A stretch of DNA of 64,000 nt. Origin: Microbacterium paraoxydans. GTDB lineage: Bacteria > Actinomycetota > Actinomycetes > Actinomycetales > Microbacteriaceae. A model generated the notes under the pieces. It ran no database searches. It was not told the origin of the DNA and was given only the letters and a program-made list of their open reading frames with translations. How positions within the stretch are numbered: position 1 is the first letter of the stretch; each line of letters begins with the position of its first letter. Positions 1 to 10,684 of the stretch are shown piece after piece. Both the position numbers and the translations under genes were made by a program. The stretch spans positions 186,001 through 250,000 of the forward strand of contig NZ_JAGTUK010000003.1 in assembly GCF_018224615.1 (NCBI RefSeq), written 5' to 3'.

Positions 1-402
1 ACCCTCGTCCTCGTCAAGCCCGATGGCGTCGCCCGCGGCCTCACCGGCGCGATCCTCGCCCGCATCGAGGCGAAGGGCTACGCGCTCGTCGACATCCGCC
101 TGGTCGAGCCCGACCGCGACCTGCTGGCGCAGCACTACGCCGAGCACGAGGGCAAGCCGTTCTACGAGCCGCTGCTCGAGTTCATGATGTCGGGCCCCTC
201 GGTCGCGATCCGCCTCGCCGGCAACCGCGTCATCGAGGGCTTCCGCTCCCTGGCGGGCACGACCGACCCGACGACGGCGGCGCCCGGCACGATCCGCGGC
301 GACTTCGGTCGCGACTGGGGTCTGGCGGTGCAGCAGAACCTGGTGCACGGCTCGGACAGCCCGGAGTCGGCGGCCCGCGAGCTGGGCATCTGGTTCGACT
401 GA
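1..402 (+). CDS. ndk: Nucleoside diphosphate kinase, 3' part (5' end outside window)
   Basis: Transfers the gamma phosphate from ATP to nucleoside diphosphates through a phosphohistidine, keeping NTP and dNTP pools balanced in the cytosol. Reading frame 1 is open from base 1 to the TGA at 400-402 and gives 133 residues, nearly the full 135-140 of the family, so only a few N-terminal residues are missing. The nucleotide-binding NRVIEGFR-like stretch and the catalytic histidine in NLVHGSDS near the C-terminus are present. A strong hairpin follows the stop. The convergent neighbour is a VKOR-family gene. Confidence 0.97.
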   Translation, partial: TLVLVKPDGVARGLTGAILARIEAKGYALVDIRLVEPDRDLLAQHYAEHEGKPFYEPLLEFMMSGPSVAIRLAGNRVIEGFRSLAGTTDPTTAAPGTIRGDFGRDWGLAVQQNLVHGSDSPESAARELGIWFD

Positions 403-416
403 CGATCACGCGACGA

Positions 417-446
417 AGCCCGTCCGCCGAGAGAGGCGGACGGGCT
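417..446. terminator. Bidirectional terminator hairpin between ndk and the VKOR gene
   Basis: A perfect 12-bp stem, AGCCCGTCCGCC at 417-428 and GGCGGACGGGCT at 435-446, closes a GAGAGA loop. It lies between two convergent stop codons (402 and 467). There is no long T-run on either side, so it could also be an RNA 3' end stabiliser. Confidence 0.8.
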
Positions 447-466
447 GCGTGCTGTCGTGGAGCGGT

Positions 467-1084
467 TCAGAGGACCATGCCGATGACCTCGCCGAGGAGG
501 TCGAGGCCGCGCAGCTGCGCCAGCAGGATGACCACGGCGTAGGCCAGGACGGTGGCGAGCGGCACCCAGGCCATGAGCCGGTTGGCGGTGGCCTGGGTCT
601 TCTCGTTGCTGGTGAAGCTGCCGTTGCGGGTGAGGTGGAGCATGGTGGCGAAGAACGTCGGGATGGTCACGGACCAGGTCAGCATGCACCACGGGCACAG
701 CACGCCGAGGTTGGGCGCGTAGAGGCTCTGCCAGATCAGCCAGCAGACGAGACCGAAGGCGAACGTGATGCCGGCGCCGAACGTGAGCCAGAACCAGCGG
801 GGGAAGCGGGCACCGGCGAGAAGAGCGACGCCCATGAAGAGCGGCGCCATCCATCCCGCGATGCCGATGATGGGGTTCGGGAAGCCGAACACCTCGCCCT
901 GCCAGGAGCCGAGGTTCTTGCCGCACTGGATCATGACGCTGACGTTGCAGCTGAGGTCGGCGTCGGGGTTCGCGAGCTGGATGAACTTGTCCATCGTGAG
1001 CTGGAAGGCGGCGAACCAACCGATGACGGCCGCGATGATCAACCAGACGGCGTAGACGACGGGGCGGGTGCGCTGCTCGCTCAT
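467..1084 (-). CDS. Vitamin K epoxide reductase (VKOR) family membrane protein
   Basis: A quinone-linked thiol oxidase that in bacteria re-oxidises periplasmic or extracytoplasmic DsbA-like proteins, so that exported proteins can form disulfides. The 205-residue protein has about five hydrophobic segments. The family's two cysteine pairs are visible: Cys46 and Cys54 in the first outer loop, and Cys130-Pro-Trp-Cys133 as the CXXC redox centre; Ser60 matches the conserved loop serine. The ATG at 1082-1084 is chosen because GATAAT lies seven bases before it (leaderless pattern) and the protein then starts just before its first membrane segment. No DsbA partner is adjacent. An in-frame ATG further upstream is possible but adds a poorly supported extension. 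Confidence 0.9.
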   Translation of the reverse strand: MSEQRTRPVVYAVWLIIAAVIGWFAAFQLTMDKFIQLANPDADLSCNVSVMIQCGKNLGSWQGEVFGFPNPIIGIAGWMAPLFMGVALLAGARFPRWFWLTFGAGITFAFGLVCWLIWQSLYAPNLGVLCPWCMLTWSVTIPTFFATMLHLTRNGSFTSNEKTQATANRLMAWVPLATVLAYAVVILLAQLRGLDLLGEVIGMVL

Positions 1085-1091
1085 GCTCAGG

Positions 1092-1097
1092 ATTATC
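1092..1097 (-). promoter_or_regulatory. -10 element GATAAT for leaderless VKOR mRNA
   Basis: On the minus strand GATAAT is followed by seven bases and then the ATG at 1084. No Shine-Dalgarno sequence is present. Transcription would start at or within a base or two of the ATG. Confidence 0.55.
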
Positions 1098-1179
1098 CCA
1101 GCGAGTGCTATGGATGGGGCGAGAACGGCCCGGGGATAAAGCGCGCGCGCGACGGATGCCGCGAACCGCGCCATGTGGT

Positions 1180-1185
1180 GCGATA
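1180..1185 (+). promoter_or_regulatory. Possible promoter (TGCGATAAT) and long leader of rne
   Basis: TGC-GATAAT at 1177-1185 resembles an extended -10 element. It would give a leader of about 170 bases before the rne start at 1366. The leader holds a small hairpin, GGGGC-CCAT-GCCCC at 1240-1253. No good -35 is seen. The rest of the 1098-1365 interval shows nothing gene-like. RNase E leaders in other bacteria are autoregulatory, but here that is only a possibility. Confidence 0.35.
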
Positions 1186-1365
1186 ATGACCTGTGATGCG
1201 ATGAACGGCGCCGCCGCGACACGCATCGACGCAGACTTCGGGGCCCATGCCCCACGCGACCAGAGCCCAGAGCCGGTCGCACGCCGATTGAGTTCGCGGA
1301 ACCCGAGCGGGTACCGCATGAGATTTCACGGAGCACCCGGTGCCCGTGCAGGGAGTACGCCAGAG

Positions 1366-3981
1366 ATGGCCGATGAGAACAATGACCACAACCCCTCCGC
1401 TCTCGATCTCCCGGCCGCTGCCGCGGATCAGGTGACGGAACCCACCGATCCCGCGACCGACGAGACCCTCGTCGTGCCGCACGTCGAGGACGACGCGGCT
1501 GACATCGCCGCGGATGCCGCAGCGGACGAGCTCGCCGAAGGGCAGGCTGCCACGGAGGACGCCGCCGCCGCGGCGGACGATGCCGCCGCTGCCGCCGTGG
1601 AGGATGCCGCCGCCGCGCAGGACGCCGCCGAGGCCGAGAGCGTCGAGGCCGAGAACAGCCGGCCCGAGCCCGAGACTGCCGCCGAGCCTGCGCCAGAGCC
1701 CTCCGCTGAGCCCGAGGCCGCCGCCGAGACTGAGGCCGCCGCCGAGACTGAGGCCGCCGCCGCAGCCGAGCCCGAGACTGCCGCCACGGAGTCCGAGGCT
1801 CCCGCAGCACCCGAGGCCACCGAGTCCGAGACCGAGGCTCCCGCTACGCCCGAGCCCAGCACCGAGCCCGAAGCCCCGGCCGAGCCGGAGAAGCCGGCCG
1901 CCGTGACCGCCGTCTCCCTGGGGCTGCTTCCCGAGGTGTTCGTGTCGCAGGTGTCGACCCAGCTGCACTTCTACGCGCCCGAGATCGTGCCGCTGCCCGC
2001 TCGCCCGGGGCGTGACGACCGTGCCTCCGAGCGCGACCAGGACGAGCCGTCGTCCGGCCGCCGGGGCCGCCGCCGCCGCGGGGGCTCCGACGGTGACGAG
2101 CAGCGCGACGAGCCGCGGCAGCGTCAGCGCGTCGTCGAGTACATCACCGAGCCGAAGGCCATCAAGGGCTCGACCCGTCTGGAGGCGAAGAAGCAGCGCC
2201 GCCGCGACGGACGTGACGCGGGCCGCCGCCGCCCGGTGGTCACCGAGGCCGAGTTCCTCGCCCGCCGGGAGTCGGTCGACCGCAAGATGGTCGTTCGCTC
2301 CAAGAACGGCCGCACCCAGATCGGCGTGCTGGAGGACGGCGTGCTCGTCGAGCATTACGTCGCCCGCAACCAGGACGCGTCGCTGATCGGCAACGTCTAC
2401 CTGGGGCGCGTGCAGAACGTGCTGCCCAGCATGGAGGCGGCGTTCGTCGACATCGGCCGCGGTCGCAACGCGGTGCTCTACTCGGGCGAGGTCGACTGGG
2501 ACGGCGTCGAGACCGGCAACCAGCCGCGCCGCATCGAGCTGGCGCTCAAGCCGGGGGACCGCGTGCTCGTGCAGGTCACGAAGGACCCGGTCGGCCACAA
2601 GGGCGCCCGCCTGACCAGCCAGATCTCGCTGCCCGGCCGGTACCTGGTGTACGTGCCCGGCGGGTCGATGAACGGCATCAGCCGCAAGCTGCCCGACAAC
2701 GAGCGGGCTCGCCTCAAGCGCATCCTCAAGGAGGTGCTGCCCGAGTCGTCCGGTGTGATCGTGCGTACGGCCGCGGAAGGGGCCACGGAGGAGCAGCTGA
2801 CGCGCGACGTCCAGCGCCTCACCTCCCAGTGGGAGCACATCCAGAAGCAGGTGGAGAGCCAGCAGGCTCCCGCCCTGCTGCACGCCGAGCCCGATCTGCT
2901 GGTCAAGATCGTCCGCGACGTCTTCAACGAGGACTTCACGAAGATGCTCATCCAGGGCGAGGACGCGCAGCGCACGATCCGCGCCTACCTGGAGAGCGTC
3001 GCTCCCGACCTGCTGGAGCGCGTGGAGGCCTACGAGGACGAGGTCGACCCGTTCGACGCGTTCCGCATCACGGAGCAGATCGAGAAGGCGCTCGACCGCA
3101 AGGTGTGGCTGCCCTCGGGCGGCTCGCTCGTGATCGACCGCACCGAGGCGATGACGGTCGTCGACGTCAACACGGGCAAGTTCGTCGGCTCGGGCGGCAA
3201 CCTCGAAGAGACGGTCACCAAGAACAACCTCGAGGCGGCCGAGGAGATCGTCCGGCAGCTGCGTCTGCGCGACATCGGCGGCATCATCGTCGTCGACTTC
3301 ATCGACATGGTGCTCGAGTCCAATCGCGATCTCGTGCTGCGGCGCCTGATCGAGTGCCTGAGCCGCGACCGCACCAAGCACCAGGTGGCGGAGGTCACGT
3401 CGCTGGGGCTGGTCCAGATGACCCGCAAGAAGCTGGGCCTCGGCCTGCTCGAGACCTTCAGTGAGGCGTGCGAGGTCTGCGCCGGCCGCGGTGTGATCGT
3501 GCACCACGACCCCGTCGTCAAGCACCGCGCCAACGGCGGGAACGGCGGCGGACAGAACGGCGGACGTCGTCAGCGCGGCAACGGCAACGGTAACGGCAAC
3601 GGTGCGGCGGCTCCCGCCGTGGCGGCGGTGACGCACAGCATCACCGAGGGCGCCAAGTCCGCCCTGGCCCAGATCGCCGCCTCGACCATCGCGCCCGCCG
3701 GGGACGCCCCCGCGGAGAGCGCTCCGGTCGAGCCGGTCGCGGCATCCGCCGCGGAGCGCCCGAAGAAGGCCAGGAAGAAGCGCGGGTCCGACCGCAAGGG
3801 ACCCAAGACGCCGGCGGAGGAACTGCTCGACTCCGTGCTCGACGCCCTGCCGGAGCCGAAGGCCCCCGGTCAGGGTCGCGGTCGCCGTCGGGTGACCACT
3901 GCCGCGCTCTCCGGCACTCCGGTGTCGGTCGGCGCGGAGAGCTCAGCGCAGCCGGTCGCGTCCGCGGACCCGGAGGCCTGA
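1366..3981 (+). CDS. rne: Ribonuclease E/G family endoribonuclease
   Basis: Single-strand-specific endoribonuclease that processes rRNA and starts mRNA decay. The 871-residue protein begins with about 300 residues rich in Ala, Glu and Pro, including short tandem repeats (GAGACTGAGGCC type, 1714-1770). The catalytic core follows: an S1-like domain at about residues 310-400, catalytic aspartates in VVDVNTGKF (about Asp600) and VVDFIDM (about Asp643), and a Zn-link CEVC at about 701-704. A Gly/Asn-rich tract (about 720-750) and a basic tail (KKARKKRG) close it, as expected for RNA binding and partner docking. The ATG at 1366 has AGGGAG ten bases upstream; an in-frame ATG at 1318 is the alternative. 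The last 39 bases overlap the convergent gene at 3943-4212. Confidence 0.93.
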   Translation: MADENNDHNPSALDLPAAAADQVTEPTDPATDETLVVPHVEDDAADIAADAAADELAEGQAATEDAAAAADDAAAAAVEDAAAAQDAAEAESVEAENSRPEPETAAEPAPEPSAEPEAAAETEAAAETEAAAAAEPETAATESEAPAAPEATESETEAPATPEPSTEPEAPAEPEKPAAVTAVSLGLLPEVFVSQVSTQLHFYAPEIVPLPARPGRDDRASERDQDEPSSGRRGRRRRGGSDGDEQRDEPRQRQRVVEYITEPKAIKGSTRLEAKKQRRRDGRDAGRRRPVVTEAEFLARRESVDRKMVVRSKNGRTQIGVLEDGVLVEHYVARNQDASLIGNVYLGRVQNVLPSMEAAFVDIGRGRNAVLYSGEVDWDGVETGNQPRRIELALKPGDRVLVQVTKDPVGHKGARLTSQISLPGRYLVYVPGGSMNGISRKLPDNERARLKRILKEVLPESSGVIVRTAAEGATEEQLTRDVQRLTSQWEHIQKQVESQQAPALLHAEPDLLVKIVRDVFNEDFTKMLIQGEDAQRTIRAYLESVAPDLLERVEAYEDEVDPFDAFRITEQIEKALDRKVWLPSGGSLVIDRTEAMTVVDVNTGKFVGSGGNLEETVTKNNLEAAEEIVRQLRLRDIGGIIVVDFIDMVLESNRDLVLRRLIECLSRDRTKHQVAEVTSLGLVQMTRKKLGLGLLETFSEACEVCAGRGVIVHHDPVVKHRANGGNGGGQNGGRRQRGNGNGNGNGAAAPAVAAVTHSITEGAKSALAQIAASTIAPAGDAPAESAPVEPVAASAAERPKKARKKRGSDRKGPKTPAEELLDSVLDALPEPKAPGQGRGRRRVTTAALSGTPVSVGAESSAQPVASADPEA

Positions 3982-4212
3982 CGCGATCAGGCGGCGCACC
4001 AGTTCCTTCCCCGGAACGTGCTGGGCGCCGCCGGCGACGAGTCGGGGGACGGCGTCCTCCGGCACGTCGTAGTGGTCGAGGTCGAATGCGCGCGCGGGAA
4101 TCCCGTTGGCTCTGGCGAATGCGTGCAGCTCGTCGAGATTCTCGTCGCTGACCAGGTGCGCCCACAGGCGTCCGTGGGCGGGCCAGAGGGGGTCGTCGAC
4201 GAGTACGGTCAC
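3943..4212 (-). CDS. DUF4031 family small protein
   Basis: An 89-residue soluble protein of unknown function. It matches the actinobacterial DUF4031 pattern: it starts with a TVLVDDPLWPAHGRLWAHL-like stretch and contains SDENLDELHAFA and a FDLDHYDVP segment. The GTG start at 4210-4212 is supported by TAGGCT six bases before it on the minus strand. It ends inside rne, antisense to the last 13 codons. Nothing in the sequence names a catalytic activity; the Asp/His/Trp-rich N-terminus is compatible with an enzyme, but that is a guess. Confidence 0.8.
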   Translation of the reverse strand: MTVLVDDPLWPAHGRLWAHLVSDENLDELHAFARANGIPARAFDLDHYDVPEDAVPRLVAGGAQHVPGKELVRRLIASGLRVRGRDRLR

Positions 4213-4218
4213 CTCGCC

Positions 4219-4224
4219 AGCCTA
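4219..4224 (-). promoter_or_regulatory. -10 element TAGGCT for leaderless DUF4031 gene
   Basis: TAGGCT on the minus strand, then six bases, then the GTG start at 4212. It matches the recurrent leaderless signal of the window. Confidence 0.55.
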
Positions 4225-4250
4225 CGACCGCCCGCGCGACCCGGCTCACT

Positions 4251-4279
4251 TTGCGAGGGGCCCCGGCATCCGGTAAAGT
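4251..4279 (+). promoter_or_regulatory. Promoter of the rplU-rpmA operon
   Basis: TTGCGA at 4251-4256 and TAAAGT at 4274-4279 are separated by 17 bases. Transcription would start near 4286, leaving about 140 bases of leader before rplU. The leader has an imperfect hairpin around 4293-4322 (CGTCG and CGACG arms). Confidence 0.55.
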
Positions 4280-4425
4280 AGTCCCTTGGTGCGCATGCCG
4301 CGTCGTCCTCGACGGCCGATGCGGAGAGTCTTGCGTTCGCGCCCGTCGTACCAGCGACGCATGCAAGCAACAGTCTTCCCGTGAGATTCTCGGAGCCGCG
4401 TGCTCCCCAACGAAACAGGTATGAA

Positions 4426-4734
4426 GTGGTTTACGCAGTAGTGCGCGCCGGTGGCCGGCAGGAGAAGGTCGAGGTCGGCACCATCGTTCAGCTCGACCGT
4501 GTTCAGGCGGCCCAGGGCGAGAAGATCGAGCTGCCCGCTGTGCTGCTCGTCGACGGCGCCACGGTGACCACCGACGCCGACGCGCTGGCGAAGGTCAAGG
4601 TCACGGCCGAGGTCGTGGGCAACCTCCGCGGCCCGAAGATCGTCATCCAGAAGTACAAGAACAAGACCGGCTACAAGAAGCGTCAGGGCCACCGCCAGGA
4701 GCTCACGCGCGTCAAGATCACCGGCATCAAGTAA
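4426..4734 (+). CDS. rplU: 50S ribosomal protein L21
   Basis: Binds 23S rRNA in the large ribosomal subunit. The 102-residue length is standard for L21. Conserved segments are visible: the N-terminal [16 protein letters not shown], the central VLLVDG and the basic C-terminal [16 protein letters not shown] rRNA-binding motif. The GTG at 4426 is chosen because L21 proteins begin M-VYAVVR; the longer in-frame extension has no support. The region just before the start is odd: an out-of-frame six-codon reading frame (ATG at 4421, TAG at 4439-4441) spans the GTG. rpmA follows 19 bases downstream in the same operon. Confidence 0.96.
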   Translation: MVYAVVRAGGRQEKVEVGTIVQLDRVQAAQGEKIELPAVLLVDGATVTTDADALAKVKVTAEVVGNLRGPKIVIQKYKNKTGYKKRQGHRQELTRVKITGIK

Positions 4735-4753
4735 GACCGAGGAGACACAGGAC

Positions 4754-5011
4754 ATGGCACACAAAAAGGGCGCAAGCTCCACCCGCAACGGTCGTGACTC
4801 CAACGCTCAGCGACTCGGTGTGAAGCGCTTCGGCGGTCAGCAGGTCCTCGCCGGCGAGATCATCGTCCGCCAGCGCGGCACGCACTTCCACCCCGGCGTG
4901 AACGTCGGCCGTGGTGGCGACGACACGCTGTTCGCTCTGGCCGCGGGTGCGGTCGAGTTCGGCGCGAAGGGCGGCCGCAAGGTCGTCAACATCGTCGCTG
5001 CTGCTGAGTGA
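4754..5011 (+). CDS. rpmA: 50S ribosomal protein L27
   Basis: Large-subunit protein whose N-terminal tail reaches the peptidyl transferase centre and helps position tRNA. The 85 residues start [16 protein letters not shown], the typical non-cleaved form (there is no Firmicutes-type N-terminal extension). It contains the conserved [13 protein letters not shown] core. GAGGAGA ten bases upstream of the ATG is a strong ribosome-binding site. It lies in the rplU-rpmA-obg block conserved across bacteria. Confidence 0.97.
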   Translation: MAHKKGASSTRNGRDSNAQRLGVKRFGGQQVLAGEIIVRQRGTHFHPGVNVGRGGDDTLFALAAGAVEFGAKGGRKVVNIVAAAE

Positions 5012-7395
<2,384 letters not shown>

Positions 7396-7404
7396 ACTGG
7401 GCGG

Positions 7405-8658
7405 ATGACCGACCCGACCCCCCAGGCGCGCCTGGAGCGTGCGAAGGAGGCCTCCCGCGCCACCGCCGGCCTCACCAGCGATGACAAGGCGCGCGCCCTC
7501 GAGGCGATCGCGGTGGCCCTGGAGGAGAACGCCGCGCGCATCATCGAGGCGAACGGCAGCGACATCGTCCGCGGTCGTGCCGACGGCATCGGTGAGTCGC
7601 TGATCGACCGGCTGCGTCTCGACGAGGCTCGCGTGTCCGCGCTGGCCGCGGCGGTGCGCCAGGTGGCGGCGCTTCCCGATCCGGTCGGCCGTGTGGTGGG
7701 TGGTCACCGCATGCCCAACGGCGTCTCGCTGGAGCAGGTGCGCGTGCCGTTCGGCGTGGTGGGCGCGATCTACGAGGCGCGGCCGAACGTGACGGTGGAC
7801 ATCGCCGCGCTCGCCCTCCGGTCCGGCAACGCCGTGGTGCTGCGCGGCGGGAGTGCCGCGCGCGACTCCAACACGGTGCTGGTCGAGGTGATGCGCGATG
7901 CCCTCGCGGCCGCGGGGGTGACGCGGGAAGCGATCCAGACGGTCGACGACTTCGGACGGGAGGGAGCCAGGGCGCTCATGCACGGCCGCGGGCTGATCGA
8001 CGTGCTGGTGCCCCGCGGCAGCGCCGCCCTGATCGAGACGGTCGTGACGGAATCGACGGTTCCGGTGATCGAGACCGGCGCGGGCAACGTGCACATCCTG
8101 CTCGACGAGAGCGCACCCGACGACTGGGCGCGCGACATCGTGGTGAACGCCAAGGTGCAGCGTCCGAGCGTGTGCAACGCGGTGGAGACCGTGCTCGTGC
8201 ACCGCCAGGCCGCGCCGCGGCTGATCCCGCTCGTCGCGAGCGCGCTCATGAGCGAGGGCGTGGCGATCCACGGGGACGACGTGGTGATGGGGCTCGTGGC
8301 CAACGTGATCCCCGCGACAGAGGAGGACTGGGAGACCGAGTACCTCAGCCTCGACGTCGCGATGAAGGTGGTCGATTCCCTCGACGAGGCGCTCGAGCAC
8401 ATCCGCCGGTACAGCACCGGTCACACGGAGTCGATCATCACGACCGACGCCCGCAATGCCGAGCGGTTCCTGGCCGAGGTGGACTCGGCCGTGGTGATGG
8501 TGAACGCGTCGACGCGGTTCACCGACGGCGGAGAGTTCGGGTTCGGTGCCGAGGTGGGCATCTCGACGCAGAAGCTGCACGCCCGCGGTCCGATGGGACT
8601 GTCCGAGCTGACCAGCACGAAATGGCTCGCGCGTGGGTCGGGTCAGACGCGCGGCTGA
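7405..8658 (+). CDS. proA: Gamma-glutamyl phosphate reductase
   Basis: NADPH-dependent reduction of gamma-glutamyl phosphate to glutamate semialdehyde, the second proline step, using a catalytic cysteine. The 417 residues match the family length. The active-site cysteine is Cys257 in RPSVCNAVETVL; PFGVVGAIYEARPNVT and the C-terminal GxEVGISTQKLHARGP-like segment are also diagnostic. It follows proB by nine bases with a leaderless promoter between them. Confidence 0.97.
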   Translation: MTDPTPQARLERAKEASRATAGLTSDDKARALEAIAVALEENAARIIEANGSDIVRGRADGIGESLIDRLRLDEARVSALAAAVRQVAALPDPVGRVVGGHRMPNGVSLEQVRVPFGVVGAIYEARPNVTVDIAALALRSGNAVVLRGGSAARDSNTVLVEVMRDALAAAGVTREAIQTVDDFGREGARALMHGRGLIDVLVPRGSAALIETVVTESTVPVIETGAGNVHILLDESAPDDWARDIVVNAKVQRPSVCNAVETVLVHRQAAPRLIPLVASALMSEGVAIHGDDVVMGLVANVIPATEEDWETEYLSLDVAMKVVDSLDEALEHIRRYSTGHTESIITTDARNAERFLAEVDSAVVMVNASTRFTDGGEFGFGAEVGISTQKLHARGPMGLSELTSTKWLARGSGQTRG

Positions 8659-8660
8659 GG

Positions 8661-8666
8661 GCTAGA
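8661..8666 (+). promoter_or_regulatory. Possible -10 element TAGACT before the 74-residue membrane protein
   Basis: TAGACT right after the proA stop. Here the next start codon is 56 bases away and has its own ribosome-binding site (GGAGCAAGG), so this would be an ordinary led promoter. No clear -35 is seen. Confidence 0.35.
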
Positions 8667-8722
8667 CTGGGGGACGCTGCATCCCCGAAACCCGAGACAG
8701 CACGCCACGAAACGGAGCAAGG

Positions 8723-8947
8723 ATGAACCTCGTCGCACAGATCGCGATGGCCGCCGCAGAGACCGAGCACCACGGAAACGTCGCGCTCGAGACCCTGATC
8801 TTCGGAGTCATCGCCGCGATCGTGTTCGCCGCTCTCGCGTTCGTCACGCTGTCGTACAAGAACGTGGCCAACCGTCACTCGGCGAAGGCGGAGGCCTGGG
8901 CGGCGAAGCACGGCAAGGACGGCCACGAGGCGGGACACGGCCACTAG
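8723..8947 (+). CDS. Small membrane protein with His-rich tail
   Basis: Unrecognised 74-residue protein. A short N-terminal part ([19 protein letters not shown]) precedes one strong transmembrane helix at about residues 22-43. A cytoplasmic-type basic tail follows, ending GHEAGHGH. The HH near residue 17 and the three His residues in the tail suggest possible metal contact, which is only inference. GGAGCAAGG supports the ATG. It sits between proA and nadD in the same direction. No function can be assigned. Confidence 0.75.
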   Translation: MNLVAQIAMAAAETEHHGNVALETLIFGVIAAIVFAALAFVTLSYKNVANRHSAKAEAWAAKHGKDGHEAGHGH

Positions 8948-8954
8948 GCCTTTC

Positions 8955-9557
8955 ATGAGCACTGCGACCACGCGCGCACCGCGCATCGGCGTGATGGGCG
9001 GTACCTTCGACCCGATCCATCACGGCCACCTGGTCGCCGCCAGCGAGGTCGCGCACTCGTTCGATCTCGACGAGGTGGTGTTCGTCCCCACCGGTCGACC
9101 GTGGCAGAAGGCCGAGGTCACGCCGAGTGAGCACCGCTATCTCATGACGGTCATCGCGACGGCGTCGAACCCGCGGTTCACCGTCAGCCGGGTCGACATC
9201 GACCGTGCAGGCCCCACGTACACGATCGACACGCTCCGCGACCTGAAGGCCCAGCGCCCCGACGCGGAGCTGTTCTTCATCAGCGGTGCCGACGCCGTGG
9301 CGCAAATTCTCAGTTGGAGAGACCATGATGAACTGTGGGAACTGGCCCACTTCGTCGCGGTCTCCCGACCAGGACACGTTCTGAGCATCGACGGCCTCCC
9401 GAGCGACGACGTCAGCCAGTTGGAGGTGCCGGCGCTGTCGATCTCGTCGACGGACTGTCGAGAGCGTGTCCGCGACGACCAACCGGTCTGGTACCTCGTC
9501 CCCGACGGCGTCGTCCAGTACATCGCGAAGCATCATCTGTATCGGAGCAAGTCATGA
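8955..9557 (+). CDS. nadD: Nicotinate-nucleotide adenylyltransferase
   Basis: Adenylates nicotinate mononucleotide to deamido-NAD in NAD synthesis. The 200 residues carry the nucleotidyltransferase signature [11 protein letters not shown] at about 15-25 and the second motif SISSTDCR near residue 163, both ATP-contacting. Length is normal for the family. The stop overlaps the start of the next gene by four bases (ATGA), and RsfS follows that gene, giving the conserved nadD-rsfS neighbourhood with one gene inserted. Confidence 0.97.
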   Translation: MSTATTRAPRIGVMGGTFDPIHHGHLVAASEVAHSFDLDEVVFVPTGRPWQKAEVTPSEHRYLMTVIATASNPRFTVSRVDIDRAGPTYTIDTLRDLKAQRPDAELFFISGADAVAQILSWRDHDELWELAHFVAVSRPGHVLSIDGLPSDDVSQLEVPALSISSTDCRERVRDDQPVWYLVPDGVVQYIAKHHLYRSKS

Positions 9558-10684
9558 GCACATCGGATCAGCGAGGTCCGCTGACGCGGAAGCAGCTGCG
9601 GGAGATCCGGTTGACAGGATCCACCCCGGTCATCACCGAGGAGCAGGCGGAGGCCGCTGCGGAAGCGGCGAACGCGGCACCGCCCGCCGCCCCGCTCCCG
9701 CGTGCTGCAGAGCCCGCCGCCGTGCCGCCGGCACCGGTGGCCGACTCCGCGGTCGACCTGGGTTCCGCGCCGCTGACGCGTCGGCAGGCGCGCGAGCAGG
9801 AGCGGATCAAGACCGCGTCCGTGCCGGTCGTCGGTGCCGACGCCGGCGAGGAGCAGAGCGCCGCAGAGCCCGCGGCGAAGCCCGCCGAGGAGACGCTGAT
9901 CGTCTCGGGCATCCCGGATTTCTCCCCGGCACCGACCCCCGCGATCGACGACGACGACGATGATGTCGACGACGAGGTGCAGGTCGAGCCCGTGCGTGCC
10001 GCCGAGGCCGTGGAGTCCGCTGGAGCGGTGCCGCTCTCGGAGACGACCGCGCCGGAGTCCGCCGCACCGGAGACGGTCGACGTCGCCGAGGCCCTGGGTC
10101 TCCCCGACACGGAGCCGACCGACGACGACGTGCTCGCCGAGCAGGGCGGCGACGAGGTCGAGATCGACGAGGGCGAGCGCCCCACCGTGAGCCCGGCCTT
10201 CGGCGAGGGGCTGCTGGCGGCGGAGGAGCCGGCCAAGCCTGCGGCGTTCCGGCCGTCCTTCGACGAGCTGCTCACGTCCAACGACTCGGGCGGATCGCAC
10301 CGCTCACCCAACGCGCTCATCTTCACCCCGTCTCCCGGGGAGGGCTCGCTGTCGGGCCCCGTCGCGTCGACGGGCGAGATCCTCATCACGGGTTCCTACG
10401 AGCTGCCCAAGGGCATCGGCTCGCAGGGACACGCGGACGGCACGACGGACGGCAAGGATGTCGACGCCGTCCTCATCGACGGGGAGCTGCCTCCGGCATC
10501 CTCGCCGACCCCCATCGCTGCCAGCTCGGCTGTCAGCACCATCAAGCCCGCCGGCGAGGTCATCCGTCCGCCCGCGCCCGAGAAGGGCAATCGGCTGATG
10601 CTGATCCTGGCGATCGTCGCCGGTGGCCTCGCTCTCGCGCTGGGTGTGGCGCTGGTCGTCGCCTTCACCACGAATGTGTTCTGA
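9554..10684 (+). CDS. Acidic single-pass membrane protein of unknown function
   Basis: 376 residues, not recognised. The N-terminal 340 residues are low-complexity, rich in Ala, Pro, Glu and Asp, with a six-Asp run (9946-9963). The only hydrophobic segment is at the C-terminus (about 347-370), so it is tail-anchored with most of the chain probably on the cytoplasmic side. A short motif occurs twice: [11 protein letters not shown] at about 9-19 and [13 protein letters not shown] at about 74-86. It overlaps nadD by four bases and rsfS by one, so it belongs to the same operon. Similar proteins occur at this site in related genera in my memory, but no function is known to me. Confidence 0.75.
   Translation: MSTSDQRGPLTRKQLREIRLTGSTPVITEEQAEAAAEAANAAPPAAPLPRAAEPAAVPPAPVADSAVDLGSAPLTRRQAREQERIKTASVPVVGADAGEEQSAAEPAAKPAEETLIVSGIPDFSPAPTPAIDDDDDDVDDEVQVEPVRAAEAVESAGAVPLSETTAPESAAPETVDVAEALGLPDTEPTDDDVLAEQGGDEVEIDEGERPTVSPAFGEGLLAAEEPAKPAAFRPSFDELLTSNDSGGSHRSPNALIFTPSPGEGSLSGPVASTGEILITGSYELPKGIGSQGHADGTTDGKDVDAVLIDGELPPASSPTPIAASSAVSTIKPAGEVIRPPAPEKGNRLMLILAIVAGGLALALGVALVVAFTTNVF

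Noticed and set aside
1714..1770. Tandem GAGGCCGCCGCCGAGACT repeats considered as a repeat element or CRISPR-like array
   Set aside because: They are in frame inside the acidic tract of RNase E/G, short and without unique spacers.
1108..3636. 842-codon minus-strand open frame opposite rne
   Set aside because: Gly/Leu and Arg repeats mirror the Ala/Glu tract of RNase E; no promoter or motif.
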